A stretch of DNA of 64,000 nt from Emiliania huxleyi CCMP1516 (GCF_000372725.1 NW_005199770.1:677063-741062); one strand, 5' to 3'; positions 27,101 through 37,157 are shown, counted from the stretch's first letter. Notes: a model not told the origin generated them from the sequence alone. A program made the numbers and translations.

Positions 27101-28094
27101 CATCAACTCGCTCCCCTTCTACGCAGCGTCGACGCGCTACTTCCTAGTGATCGCTCCGGACGCCGATCACATAGACACCGGCAAGCGCTGCGACGCGCTG
27201 ACATATCAGCGGCGAGGCTGGTGCCGGCTCGAGTGCTGGGCTCGCATGGCGGCCGGCGGGCTAGACAATATGTTTCTCTGCTCCACGGACGCCGGCGTCT
27301 TGAGCGAGATGGCGAGCGTCTCAGGGCTTTCGGGCCAACTCGGGGTGTTGCACTCGATCGCCTTACCCGGGGTGCGCAGCCCAAGCGCGCAGCAGTGGAG
27401 CCTTCGCGACGTGGTCCAGGCATGCGCCCCAGCCGCGCCGCGCCCCCGCGCGTGCGCCAAGCGTGAACGCGCTGGACAGTGGTCTGCATGCACGCACAAC
27501 GTCATAGTGTGTCTGCAGGTGTTCGGTGGCGACTTCTCGAACCCCAACGACAAGGAGAAGCTCGTGGACCCCGTGCTAGGACTCTGGGCGGTGGTGGTGA
27601 GCGGGCAGGAGCGCGAGAGCGCAGCCAAGGGCATGTACGACCACGTTCTGGACGTCGGGCTCTCGACGGTCTTCCCGCCGAAGCACTTTGGGGGGCTCGT
27701 GGAATTGGTCAACGCCTCGTTCGTAGATGCGCTCGGCGACTCTCCTCTCGGAGGCCGCGCGCAGGCTACAAAGGTGCCGGCGTCACCTGCGGACTCGAGT
27801 GGCACAACGTCGCCCGTGGGCACACGCAGACTCGCGTCGCCGAGCACAAAGGCGGCTGAGAATCGGAAAGAGCTCAGCCGGCTGTCGACCGATATCCACC
27901 AGCAGTTCCGACAGCTTCACAAATCTCGATGCACCGGCGTCAGCGTGCTGAGCCGTGTGTCGAGCAGCAGCGTTGGGAGCGAGGCCTCGAGCGCGGAGGG
28001 CGCTGCGCAAGGCAGGCAGCGGGACCACGGTCGCACGCCGAGTGTACCATCGGTGATGAGCACAGCGAGCACAGTGTACACAGCGATGGTTTGA
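24150..28094 (+). CDS. Type I receptor: Cys-rich domain, periplasmic-binding-protein domain, TM, TIR-like domain
   Basis: ATG at 24150, three exons (24150-25349, 25434-27419, 27519-28094), 1253 residues. Signal peptide MPSLAHTVLLALAAH. Residues about 65-155 are a Cys-rich module (CPCL, YGLGCAPHD, WCFRSWCYVDPKQC, YSYATC) that recurs in algal surface proteins. From about 189 (RVAFVVHGTRSHSFW, LPLIVTIPDERVA, IGLIDSKWVSDI, GIFAAGDQSLIQVAHAL, QAYLPVMVAVTGG) it follows the sugar-binding Peripla_BP_4/RbsB order. A coiled stretch precedes one TM helix (about 793-818, VLIFVCIFLFSVLAVCTYVL). The cytoplasmic part holds FCSHQWLGFRHPD, LYVWLDYHSIQQR and YQRRGWCRLECWAR (about 895-1004), a TIR-like alpha/beta signalling fold, then a Ser-rich tail. 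Both introns have GC donors; the second is 99 bases and stop-free, so retention would keep the frame. Ligand unknown. Confidence 0.75.
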
Positions 28095-28103
28095 GGTGGA
28101 GGG

Positions 28104-28150
28104 GCATGCACAACATGTGCATGTGCATGCACATGTGCATGTTGTCATGT
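28104..28150 (+). repeat. Near-palindromic CATG/TGCATG cluster
   Basis: Ten bases after the receptor stop, alternating ACATGTGCATG and TGCATGCACATG words can fold back on themselves. It would lie in the 3' UTR. Confidence 0.6.
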
Positions 28151-28335
28151 GTTACGTCGTGTGGTATTGATTGTATTTTGTCCTCTATTTGTCCCCCAGC
28201 CTGGCCCCAGCCAGCCCCAGCATATAGCATAAAATCTCGTAATGTCTCCATACAGCAGCTTTGCAAATAAAAAGAAAGAAAACCGCCGCCGCGTCAGCTG
28301 TGGTATAGGCTATAGCCCCAGTGCCGGCCCCCAGC

Positions 28336-28519
28336 CTCCGGGAGTCAAAAAAAGAAAGAAAAGGGAAAACAAGGGAGGGATGGGAGGGATGGGAGGAGGA
28401 CGGCGGCACGCCGCCACCACACAGGGATTTTAAGGAGAGGGGTGTGATGCGCTAGCCGTCGCCCACCCTTGGGCGTCCGCCTCTTCCTATCTCTCTTCGC
28501 AGTCTCCGGGGGAGTCAAA
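28336..28519 (-). mobile_element. Retroposon R2, minus-strand copy with target-site duplication
   Basis: Reading the minus strand from 28503, the copy starts in the CGAAGAGAGATAGGAAGAGG part of the family and ends at the CCTTGTTTTCCCTTTTC tail near 28350. The GGGATG unit is duplicated once. Flanks CTCCGGGAGTCAAA (28336-28349) and CTCCGGGGGAGTCAAA (28504-28519) are the duplicated target, differing by two bases. Confidence 0.75.
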
Positions 28520-28565
28520 GAATATAATTCTTTCCCTGTTTAAATTCTTTTCCCTGTCTGCTGTA

Positions 28566-28872
28566 TGTATGTATGTAGGAAGGTGAAGAACAGCCAGGCT
28601 CGGACTGGACACCAACGGCAACGCGGTATGGGTGGACGCTGGACAGATGATGACGACACGCACGAGCGACACACAGACACAAAAGGCTCACAAGGCACAC
28701 AGCCAGCTGGCTGCCACACACCCGGAGTTGGCGTACACATAACTCAGGGCCACATCCTCCCTGTCGCCCCCCCCAGCCAGCACTCCAAGGTGCCAAAGGA
28801 ACAAACAAGGGCACAACAAGACAACAGACGACAGGAAGTAACATGTGAGACTAGAGCAGGCTTGCTCCGCCT
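28566..28872 (+). repeat. Dispersed repeat R4, best copy
   Basis: Matches the reverse complement of 44480-44800 along most of its length, with landmarks GCGGTATGGGTGGACGCTGG, CGAGCGACACACAGACACA and AGAGCAGGCTTGCTC. One end is a GTAT/GTAG simple repeat. No coding content. Confidence 0.75.
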
Positions 28873-28946
28873 CTAGCAATCTCGCCGCCAGCCGCAAGGC
28901 ATGGGCGCGCCCATGCCTTGCGGCTGGCGGCGAGCGAGATTGCTAG
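28873..28946. repeat. 74-base palindrome at the end of R4
   Basis: Arms of about 35 bases (CTAGCAATCTCG... and ...CGAGATTGCTAG) meet at GGGCGCGCCC. The right arm has four extra bases (CGAG). It would extrude as a cruciform or hairpin. Confidence 0.85.
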
Positions 28947-29123
28947 CCGCGGAAACGAGTTTTCTCTAATTCTTTTCCCGCCAGTGCGCGCCAGTCCCGT
29001 GCCCAGTGTGGCCATTGGTCAAATTCTTTTCCCGCGGTGACAATGCCAGAGTGCGCCAGTGTGCCCGGTGTTGTGCGAGGGAGCCTAGCCCGTTAGGCGA
29101 CTCCCGTTGTGTGTGCTGTGTAT

Positions 29124-30050
29124 ATGAGCCGCGCCACGATCGAGCTGGCCACCACCGCCACCGCCGATGGCCTTTCGAGCATCGCGCTCAAGATCTGCTC
29201 GCCTCCGAGCCCCATCGCCGCAGCTGTGTTCGCACACGGCGGTTGCTTCAGCGACGGCTGCTCGCAGTCGCACCCTGCCGTCACCGAGGCCCTGGCAGGC
29301 ATCGGCATCGCCTCGGTATCGTCGACCTATCGGCAGGGCGCGGCGCATCCGCACCCGACAGCGCAGCACGACCTCGCCTGTGTCGCTGAGTTCGCTCGGC
29401 GACGCTGGCCGTCACTGCCGCTGGGCGTGATTGGCTCGAGCAGCGGCGGGTGGCACGCGCTGGCGCTCTCACGCACGATCGAGGGCATGCGGTTCTGCGT
29501 CGCCCTCTGTCCCGTCGCGGACCCGCTGCTGCGCGCAGAGTACCTACGAGAATGCGTGCAGGGCACTGCGGCCATCGCGGGGTGGAGGGTATGCCACGAG
29601 CCGTCTGTGGCTGGGAGGATGCTTGCCAAGCAACTAGGCGCGCCGGGCAGGGGTGCAAAGCCTGCCGCTCCACACACGCGCTCACAGCTGCCCTCGGGAG
29701 CGCCGCGAGGGGAGCGGTAGCTGCAGAGCTAACACCGGCTGCTGTGGGTAGGCTACTGGGGAGACGACGAGTCAATGCGCGCGGCCGGGGAGATGCTGCT
29801 CCCTGCCCACGCCGTGCCGACGATGCTCGTGCTCGGAGGCGTCGACAAGAATGTGCCGCTGCGTGTCGCAGAGGGCGTGCAGGGCTGGGCGCACCGCACG
29901 CTCATCCTCGGCGGCATGGGCCACGAGATCCAGGACGCCCCACCTGCCGCAAACTCGTGGGTGCCGGACGTCAAGGCCTTTGTGGCGAGCGCGCTCGTCG
30001 GCACGGCCGCCGCCACGAAAGGGGCGCCTTGCGACCAAGAGGCTCCGTAG
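29124..30050 (+). CDS. Alpha/beta hydrolase (dienelactone hydrolase/esterase-like)
   Basis: ATG at 29124, exons 29124-29637 and 29752-30050, 270 residues. It has the oxyanion motif HGG (residues 38-40, VFAHGGCFSDG), the nucleophile elbow G-S-S-S-G-G (LGVIGSSSGGWHALAL), an acid in LVLGGVDKNVPL and the catalytic His in GGMGHEIQD, all in canonical order. The intron 29638-29751 has a GC donor and TAG acceptor and joins Ala-Lys-Gln-Leu to Gly-Tyr-Trp-Gly-Asp-Asp-Glu. No leader or membrane segment is evident, so it is probably cytosolic. AATTCTTTTCCCG occurs twice upstream (28968 and 29022). Substrate unknown. Confidence 0.75.
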
Positions 30051-30093
30051 TGACCGCCAACTCAGTGATAAAGCAGGAAACGAAATAAAGCCG

Positions 30094-30206
30094 TAAATAA
30101 AACGGGCACCTTTAGCCCTCACACCAAGATCGTGCAGGGCGGGGACACATGTCCCTAAATCCCATCTCGTCTCAGAGTTTGCCCGTTTTATTTATTTATT
30201 TATTTA
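30094..30206 (+). repeat. R3 element copy with TTTA-rich tail and inverted ends
   Basis: 30116-30206 is nearly identical to 32238-32321 (ACACCAAGATCGTGCAGGG to CCGTTTTTATTTATT). TAAATAAAACGGGCA (30094-30108) is the exact reverse complement of 30179-30193, so this copy can fold as a hairpin. It probably forms the 3' UTR of the hydrolase gene. Confidence 0.75.
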
Positions 30207-30434
30207 CTACTCTATGAGATAGACTCGGGCAGACGATGTGGAGCGGGCGGAGCAGGAGCAGACGTTGCGCAGGGCGAGACGAGGGAGGGAGCAGGACTTT
30301 GCGGAGATCAGCAGGAGGATATACGAAGAGATTAGGAGCAGCAGGGACCCGAGGGACCATGTGTGGAAGAGACGGCTAGTGCTAGTCCCCCATCGGGAGG
30401 ACGACCCCGCGGCTAGCTCGCCGACCACACCCAC

Positions 30435-30642
30435 AAAGAACCCTGCACAAAGATCGCACGGGTGGGGACCTGTTCCTTTTTACCCATCTCACAGTAGAGG
30501 TGCCCGTTTTTATTTATTTATTATGAGATAGACTATGGCATAGACTATGGGTAAATAAAGAAAAAAGGCGAACACAACAGGCACTTGATGAACACAACGA
30601 AACGGGTGTCCCCGCCCGTGCGATCTTTGTGCAGGGTTCTTT
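30435..30642. mobile_element. R3-type fold-back element with 35-bp inverted ends
   Basis: 30435-30469 and 30608-30642 are reverse complements with one mismatch, starting AAAGAACCCTGCACAAAG. The interior has two ATTT-rich stretches and GATAGACTATGG duplicated at 30527-30550. A one-ended relative is at 39424-39485. Confidence 0.75.
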
Positions 30643-30782
30643 TGAAAGCAGGACGACTCTCAACTACGTAATTTGATGTGTGTGCCCGTCGGGTCCGACA
30701 CAGCTTCAAAGATACCCCCTGGGAAGCGGGAGAATCGTCCACACTAGAGCCGTCGACTCACTCTGCGTACAACGGAAGGGGT

Positions 30783-30891
30783 GCGACGGTGTATCAGTCA
30801 GTCGCCTTATGCCACCGTTGCATATCCGGATATGCAACGGTGGCATAAGGCGACTGCAACGGTGGCATAAGGCCACTGATTACACCGTCGC
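30783..30891. repeat. 58-base perfect palindrome inside a longer inverted repeat
   Basis: 30799-30827 and 30828-30856 are perfect reverse complements with no loop (centre TATCCGGATA). An outer pair, GCGACGGTGTATCAGT (30783-30798) and its complement with one inserted base (30875-30891), encloses it, and CAACGGTGGCATAAGG is directly repeated at 30856-30871. Confidence 0.95.
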
Positions 30892-33252
30892 AAGAGGGGT
30901 GCCACACACACACACATCCGAAGTGAGCGAGCGGTGCGCACTCTGGACTCTCTATGTACCGTCACTCGCGAGACGCGACTCGGTGGACGGGGCCGCGTCC
31001 CCCCCCCCCCCCCCCAGGGCGGCGCCCAAGGCCCCAAGGACCCAAACAAAGCCGTAGGCAAGCGCAAGGAAGGACGCAACAAACATCAGACATCACGACC
31101 CGAGGCACGTAACGCGTGAGGGCCGACCCTGACAGCTCACAGCTCGAGGATCGAAGTACGTGATGTTCTCTGGAGGGAAAGAGATGATGTAGGAAGTACG
31201 AGGCTGATCCGGCCGTGTCCCCAGCACAGCTTTGGCTTCGACGGGCGCCTCCCACGGTGCGCCGGGCGACCGACTCGAGCGGCATGCGGCTTCAGACAGG
31301 CCTCGGCCCGGCTCCTGGCGGGTCGCTGAAGCGTCTCGGCGGCTCTCTCTCGGTTGCGCGGTTGCGCGGTTGACGCTTTTTTGGCGCTCACGGCGGGCGG
31401 CGAGGCTGGCCTTGAGGTCGCAGCGAGCCGTCCAGACGTCTCACGGTGGCGTCGCGCATATCACTCGTGGCGTCGGTCGCCTTGGAGGCGGCAGAGACGT
31501 CCAGAGGCGGCGCATTTTTATGGGCACGCCCGGCAGCGAGCTGCGGGTGAGCGCGCCGCAGGCTGAAGACCTCCCTTGGCGCGGCGCGAGCGGCGCGCAC
31601 CGCGGCACGAGGGCGCGCGGCGCTGCCGCCGCGATCAGTCACGGCCTGCGCCCGGGCCGGCCGCGCGGGTGGCGTGGCAGCGACCACAGCACATGGTTCT
31701 CGGCATCTTCGGTTGCCGCTGCACGGCGCGCGTGTCCGACCCAGTGAGTCCTACCGGTGAAGTGTGTGGTGTCCAGCCGCGCGGTGTTGCAGACTACGTC
31801 GCGTGGTGTGCTTGTGCGTCGGTAGTCATCGCAACTCGCACTGTGTCCGCACTGCCGGTGCCGTGCCGGCTGGGTCCGTCGCAGCGCACGCACTCTCCCT
31901 GTGGGTCGAGTCGTGGTTTATGCGCGAGTCGTGGTGTGCGAGGATTATTTGACTAACACTCTGATTAATACCCAGCGCGGCGTCTCGCCCTCCCCTCTCG
32001 CTCGCGGCACCGAGCGAGTCAAACACACCATCTCTCGCGCGCGTGGAGCAGGAGCACACTCCAGCACACACACCCCATGTGCCGTGCCGCACGGCCAGCG
32101 CTCCCACCGTGTGGTGCGGCTCAGTCCACAGGCGCGGACTGGTCCGTCGTGCGCCCCATGTGCGTACGCGCGCAAGCACATGAAACTCTTAACCAGTTAT
32201 TAGCAGTACCCAGGGGGTGAGGGGACGGATTGAAGATCCCTCACACCAAGATCGTGCAGGGCGGGGACACATGTCCCTAAATCCCATCTCGTCTCAGAGT
32301 TTGACCGTTTTTATTTATTTAGTACCCTACGACACAACACCGTGGACCTCCTAGAGGCCGAGCCTCCTAGAGGCCGAACCGGGGTGATTTTGGTCATCCG
32401 TCAAAATATCTGAAGATCTGTCTATAGGATTCTCCCCAAACCTTGCTCAGCTGATCCAGCACGGGCCGTAGGCCAGCCCTGGGCAAAGAAACCAGCACCT
32501 CATCAGGCTTCCCTGAGCGTCACAGCTCGGTGATCGCGCCGGCCGGACACCACTGTGACGTCCGTTCCGGGCATTTGAACGCGACCTTCGGGGGCAAAGA
32601 CATGGGCTCTGTGGCTCAGACTGGACTCCTCTTGGTCCCTTCTGATGCCCTAGGCCACACCTGGGCCTTACCTGGGGTCCTAGGGGCCGGGCAGGGTTTG
32701 CCCCCCCCAACTGGCCCGGGGAACCTTAAGGATCTGACTTCGGGATGGCCCTTGAAGGGCCTTCCCGACTATGGACCGTCCTCTATTTAGCCAAGGTACA
32801 GGTATGTTGAGCCGCAGCTGTCAGCCACATCTGTGTCTGAATCTCTGAATTATCTCTCTCTCCCCCCCCCCCCCCTGCAGCCCACGCCACAGAGCGCCCA
32901 CAACACCGCTTTTTTGGAAAGATTAACGTATAACGCATAAGACCCTCGCCCCTAAGTCGCGCGCACGCGGCACTGCGCAGGGCCTCCACCCAGCACTCAG
33001 CTCCCAGGCGCCACCAAAGGGCCAGGCCGCAGGGGCGCGGTCGCTGCCTCGCACGGGGCGGTGTGCCTGGCCGCTGCTGCTGCCAGACAGTGCGATCAGT
33101 GCGCAGTGGCAGAGTGAGCTCTGGGAGTGTGGAGAGGGTGTGCCATAGTGGCACTCTCTGACCCGTGTGCTCTTGGTCTCGCTGTTAATAAAATTTGAAA
33201 CACTCCGAACTCCGTCTTTTTTACGGGCTACGTTTAAACGCAGGAGCTTCAG
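30892..33252. other. Gene-poor region
   Basis: Contains a poly-C run (31000-31016), an R3 repeat copy (32238-32321) and a C-rich run at about 32864-32874. Frames on both strands are open by composition only. I see no domain or motif. The last 100 bases may be 3' UTR of tilS. Confidence 0.35.
32238..32321 (+). repeat. R3 repeat, second copy
   Basis: Nearly identical to 30116-30206, including GGGACACATGTCCCTAAATC and the terminal TTTATTTATTTA. The inverted partner present at the first copy is absent. Confidence 0.8.
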
Positions 33253-35467
33253 CTACTGGTCCAGAATCTGCACCCAGAGGCACGGCTCCTCGGCCGCTGC
33301 CTCTGCGCCGGGCGACGGCGCCGCGACCTCAAAGCCGCTGCCCACGTGCGCCGGCCTGCAGACGGCCACCACGGTGCTGCTGTTGGGGAGGCAGAGGAGG
33401 GGCGCCCGCCGCCGCTCGTCGAGCGGCACGTCGAGCCCGCGCAGAAAGTGCGAGAGCGAGACGGGCGCCCGACGCCCCTGCGGGTGGAACCGGTCGCCAC
33501 GCCTCCACTCGCGTAGCGTCAGCTCCCGCTCGCTGCCGAGGCCGCCGAGGCGGAGGGCGAGCGCGCCGGGCGGCAGCTCGGCCCGCGGCCCTTTGGCCAC
33601 CCCCGCCCGCACGGCCAGCTCCGCGGGGTGGCGGAGCCGCACGCCAGCCTCGCCCACCGCGAGCTCGGCGACCGACGCCTGTACAGCAGTCGTGTCACGC
33701 TCAGAGGCAGTCAGCGGCACGTGCCCCTTTTCTGCGGGCTCGGCGGCTGCCACCTCTGCGCCGGCGATGGAGACCGTGGCGCCCGTCCGGCGGAGCAGCC
33801 AGCCGCCGGATAGCTCGAGCACCCACTCCTGGAGGAGGCGGAGGCGGAGGCGTCGCGGGGGGTGGGTGGTGGGTGGGTGGGTGGTGGTGGTGGTGGTGTG
33901 GTGTGGTGGGGGGTGGGGTGGGGGAGGGGGGGGGGCAGGGGGCGCTGCATGCGATAGCGAGAGGTGGACGCCGAGGGCACGCTATGTCCCACGAGACGAA
34001 AGGGGGAAGGGGGGAAGGGGGGAAGGAGAGGGAGAAGGAGACGGGGAAGGAGTCAGACAGTGAGAAAGAGAGGGAGAAAAAGACAGGGCACGGCAAGGAG
34101 AAGGAGAAGGAGAAGATTATCACAGGCGCTCCTGCCCCGACCGCGCCAGTTGTGCGCGGACGCGCCGCAACGCGTCCCGCGTCAGGGAGAGGCGGCCGAC
34201 GCTGGCGCCGCGGGCAAGGCGGTGCAGCAGCTCCTCCTGCACCTGTGGGGCATGTCTCGGACATGTCGTGGACGTGTCGTGGACATGGCGGCGCAGCAGC
34301 TCCTCCTGCACCATCGTTTGCGCGGCGAGGAGCGGGGCGACAGACAGGGCCCGTCCTCCCGAGCGCGCCCACGCGGGGTCTGCCGCCACGTGTGCGGCGT
34401 GCGCCTGCTCGGGGGGCAGTTGGAGCGGGCAGTCGGAGTTGGAGCGGGGTGTTGGAGCGGGGTGTTGGAGGCGTGCGCCTGGTCGAGCCACTCGCGCAGC
34501 TGCGCCGACTGCTCGCTCGCGGCGCCGAGCCGCGCGAGGAGCCCCCCGCCGGTGAGCTCCTCGAGCAGAGGCAGCAGCTGCAGGCGGATGCGGTTCCGCT
34601 TGTAGGTTGGCTCCGCGTTCGTGGCGTCCTCCCTCCAGCCCTCGCCCAGCGCGCCCAGGTACGCGGACAGCTCTTCCTTGCGCACGCCGAGCAGCGGCCG
34701 CACGAACCGGCCCGCGCGCCACTCCATCCCTCGCAGGTTGCTGAGGTGGCAGCCACGGAGCGCCTTTGAGGAGCACCGTCAACTCATCTCTCACCATTCC
34801 TCAGTGAGAATTGAGGATGGGGCAGCCAGGAGCGCCTTCAGGAGCACCGTCTCCGCCTACCCACGCCGAGGCACGTGACAGACACGCGCCGCGTTCCACC
34901 TCCTCCCAACACCGCCGCCCCCGCCTGGTCATCGGCGTGGTGCGCCAGCGCCACGAGTGACGCGGCACCGGGCTCGTCCGCAAAGTCGGCGTCGGCTGAG
35001 GAGAATTGCGGCGGACCCGCGGCGTCGAGCTCGTCGAGCAGCGCGAGGCTCTCCGCGCGGCGCCACTCCCGGCTCCTCTCCTGGATGCCGCCCGGCTGGC
35101 TTTCCCGCCAACCCGCCGGCAGCCGCCGCACGTGCACCGGCAGGGAGTGCCTCTCCGCCAGTGCGTGGACGAAGGCCTCCTCGTCGCCCGACTCAGGGCG
35201 CAGGCCGTGGTTGAAGTGCAGCACGTGCAGGCGTAGCCGCCAGCGCGGCTGCAGCGCCAGCAGCAGGTGCAGCAGAGCCACCGAGTCGCAGCCACCGCTC
35301 ACGGAGACCACGAGCCGCTGGCCTGGCGTGGCGCCGATGTCGCGCGAGAGGGCCGTGTGCACGCGTGGCAGCAGCAGCTCTGCTACTGGGCCGCCGGCGA
35401 CGGCGGAGAGCGCTCGGGAGAGCCGCTGCCTGCGGGGCAGGCTGCGCGGCCAAGCGCGAACGCGCAT
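33253..35467 (-). CDS. tilS: tRNA(Ile)-lysidine synthase, organellar, multi-exon
   Basis: TilS converts C34 of the minor tRNA-Ile(CAU) to lysidine so that it reads AUA. ATG at 35467 gives an Arg-rich leader MRVRAWPRSLPRRQRLSRAL. The PP-loop SVSGGCDSVALLHL (57-62) is followed by LHFNHGLRPES and AHHADDQAETVLL. Exon 1 is 34925-35467. A GC donor there restores Asp-Asp-Gln to Ala-Glu-Thr-Val-Leu-Leu. RFVRPLLGVRKEEL, DATNAEPTYKRNRIRLQLLP follows in the exon starting at 34740. A GT-AG intron at 34243-34311 interrupts MVQEELL. The C-terminal domain LTLREWRRGDRFHP, VSLSHFLRGLDVPLDERRRA ends at the stop 33253-33255. The full two-domain bacterial architecture is present. Whether mitochondrial or plastid is undecided; the leader has no signal peptide, so mitochondrion is likelier. 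Confidence 0.85.
34243..34311 (-). other. tilS intron formed by a 69-bp tandem duplication (GT-AG)
   Basis: Plus-strand 34218-34242 and 34287-34311 agree at 24 of 25 bases, and the spacing of 69 equals the intron. On the minus strand the donor is ATG|GTGCAGGAGG and the acceptor CAG|GTGCAGGAGG. The interior carries CATGTCC/GACATG words. Confidence 0.8.
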
Positions 35468-35574
35468 CAGCGAACCAGCGCCTACGCTGCTCAAGGAGTA
35501 GGGCTCCGAGCGCTGTGCGCGGAGCGCGCCCCGAAGAAAATTTTAGGTTGAGGAGCACTTGGAGCACTGCGGCG

Positions 35575-35754
35575 ATGGCGGCGGGCGAGCTGCTCGAGAT
35601 GCTCGAGAGCTTGCCGCGAGGGGCGGTCGAGGCCTCTGTCCGACAGATGCGGGGTTACAACCGCACGGGCGAGTGGCCAGAGCCCATTCTCACCAGCCCT
35701 GCCCCGCAGCGCGGCCGCTCGCCAAGCCCCGTCGATGAGTGGTCAGATGGTTAG
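35575..35754 (+). CDS. Small conserved-looking protein (59 aa), head to head with tilS
   Basis: ATG at 35575 gives MAAGELLEMLESLPRGAVEA, then SVRQMRGYNRTGEWPEP and a Ser/Pro tail ending WSDG. It begins 107 bases from the tilS start on the other strand, suggesting a shared promoter (AAGAAAATTTTAGG at 35534-35547). An amphipathic helix and a short GYNRTGEWPE motif can be seen. No family recognised; could be a first exon. Confidence 0.45.
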   Translation: MAAGELLEMLESLPRGAVEASVRQMRGYNRTGEWPEPILTSPAPQRGRSPSPVDEWSDG

Positions 35755-36807
35755 TGCCCGAGAGCGAGGGGTCCGGGGGGGAGCACAAACATAGGACGCC
35801 CAGCCTTGCCCTCGTGCCGCCGAGTGCATATCCTATGCGAGAGAGATCCCCTGTGCCCTGTGCCCAGCCCTCTCCGCGCGGCGATGCGCCCTCGCCCCTC
35901 GCTTTTGCAAAATCCTGCAAAGGTGGGGACGTGTCTGTCCTCGACCCAGCCCTAGCTTGGGATGTCCGTTGTATTTATTTATTTATTACTTGGAGTGCAG
36001 TCAGTAACCGCACATCCAGGAGGGCTAGATGCGATTTCTATTAAGGTGTACCTGTGAGCCAGTGTTCTATTAAGAGTTGACTCACACGCTAGGAACCACT
36101 CGGCGCGGCCCACCCACACGATGTCGATGACACAAACAATGCTTGAAAAACCATTCTGACGAGCCGCCGAGCATACTTGCGTGGACGTTTCGGGCTCCTA
36201 TCCCCCGCCCCGGATCCGTGGGCGATCGCACACGCGGCTGGGGGGCACGGCGCAAGGTGCCAGGTGGCGCTTACCACTGAAAAGGAGGTTTTGGAGCCCC
36301 TAAACGCCTCATAATAGCCGCACGTTTGCACTCGCCGTGCCTTGCCATCTCCGAGCCGCGCCCCCTCCTTCAGTTTTGGGGCGAATCGGGTGCCGAACTC
36401 GGCGTCGACAGCTTTGGCTCGACATCTTTACCATTACACAACATTGAACCGCGTTTCACAAACATGTTTTCCGCTCTTCGGCGACACGGTTTGCCTTGAA
36501 GTTACCGCACCGACGCTAGATTCAAGCCCCTTCAAGCCAATTTATGGGCAGGAACACTGCTGCTGCTAAGCACCCGCACCGCCCAGTGAGTAGTGTCGCG
36601 GGCTAGGATAAGGACCATGATCTGGCTTCCACAGATCCCACATTTCGTGATGAGGGAATCAATGCCGAGCAGCTCTGAGTGCTGCGAAGAGTGCAACAGC
36701 GCAGCTTGCCAGGCCGCCTGGACTAAGTGCAACTCGCAGCCCAGACAGACAGCTTGCGGCATGCACCGCCGCCAGCTCCAAGAGTGAGAGGGATACATGG
36801 TTGGGAG
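35755..36807. other. No gene supported
   Basis: Includes an ATTT-tailed R3-like fragment at about 35905-35998 and short frames on both strands. A minus frame with two CxxC pairs (CLGCEL, CGICGS; about 36535-36780) could be a zinc-ribbon exon or element fragment, too short to call. Confidence 0.35.
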
Positions 36808-37157
36808 AGAGATTTTTAGCAATATCGTTGGTGAGCGTGAGGGAGTGCCAAGTCAGTAGCGAGGAGGTCGGGGTCGGGGTCGGGGTCGGCGTCGCTCATT
36901 GTTGCAATGTCATTGAGGCAGGAAAGAGCTCGCCCCTCGCCGAGGAGTCGAGGGCTCCTAGAGGGCTCCCGACCACGCCGGAACCCAGCCAGGATAAGGC
37001 GCGCTTGCCTTAAACTGCAATATCCAAACAACTCTAACACTCACACGTAATTTGGGGCCTGGAGCCCTGTTCACGCGCGCGCAGACAGGGTTGCCAGGTG
37101 AGAGCGAATGGCGCGGTTCACGCCTCGCACAACAGAGAGAGAGATGCGCTCTGCATT
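36808..37157 (-). mobile_element. 3' end of the 502-1613 repeat family, split by a later insertion
   Basis: 37024-37157 is the reverse complement of about 1518-1670, and 36808-36825 continues it (GAGAGATTTTTAGCAATA). Between them 36826-37016 is unrelated and flanked by GCAATAT on both sides (36819-36825, 37017-37023), so a 191-base piece inserted and duplicated seven bases. The insert contains GTCGGG tandem units. Confidence 0.75.

Noticed and set aside
33167..34769. Plus-strand frames of 298 and 524 residues opposite tilS
   Set aside because: They are the antisense of the conserved TilS exons and of G-rich intron sequence.
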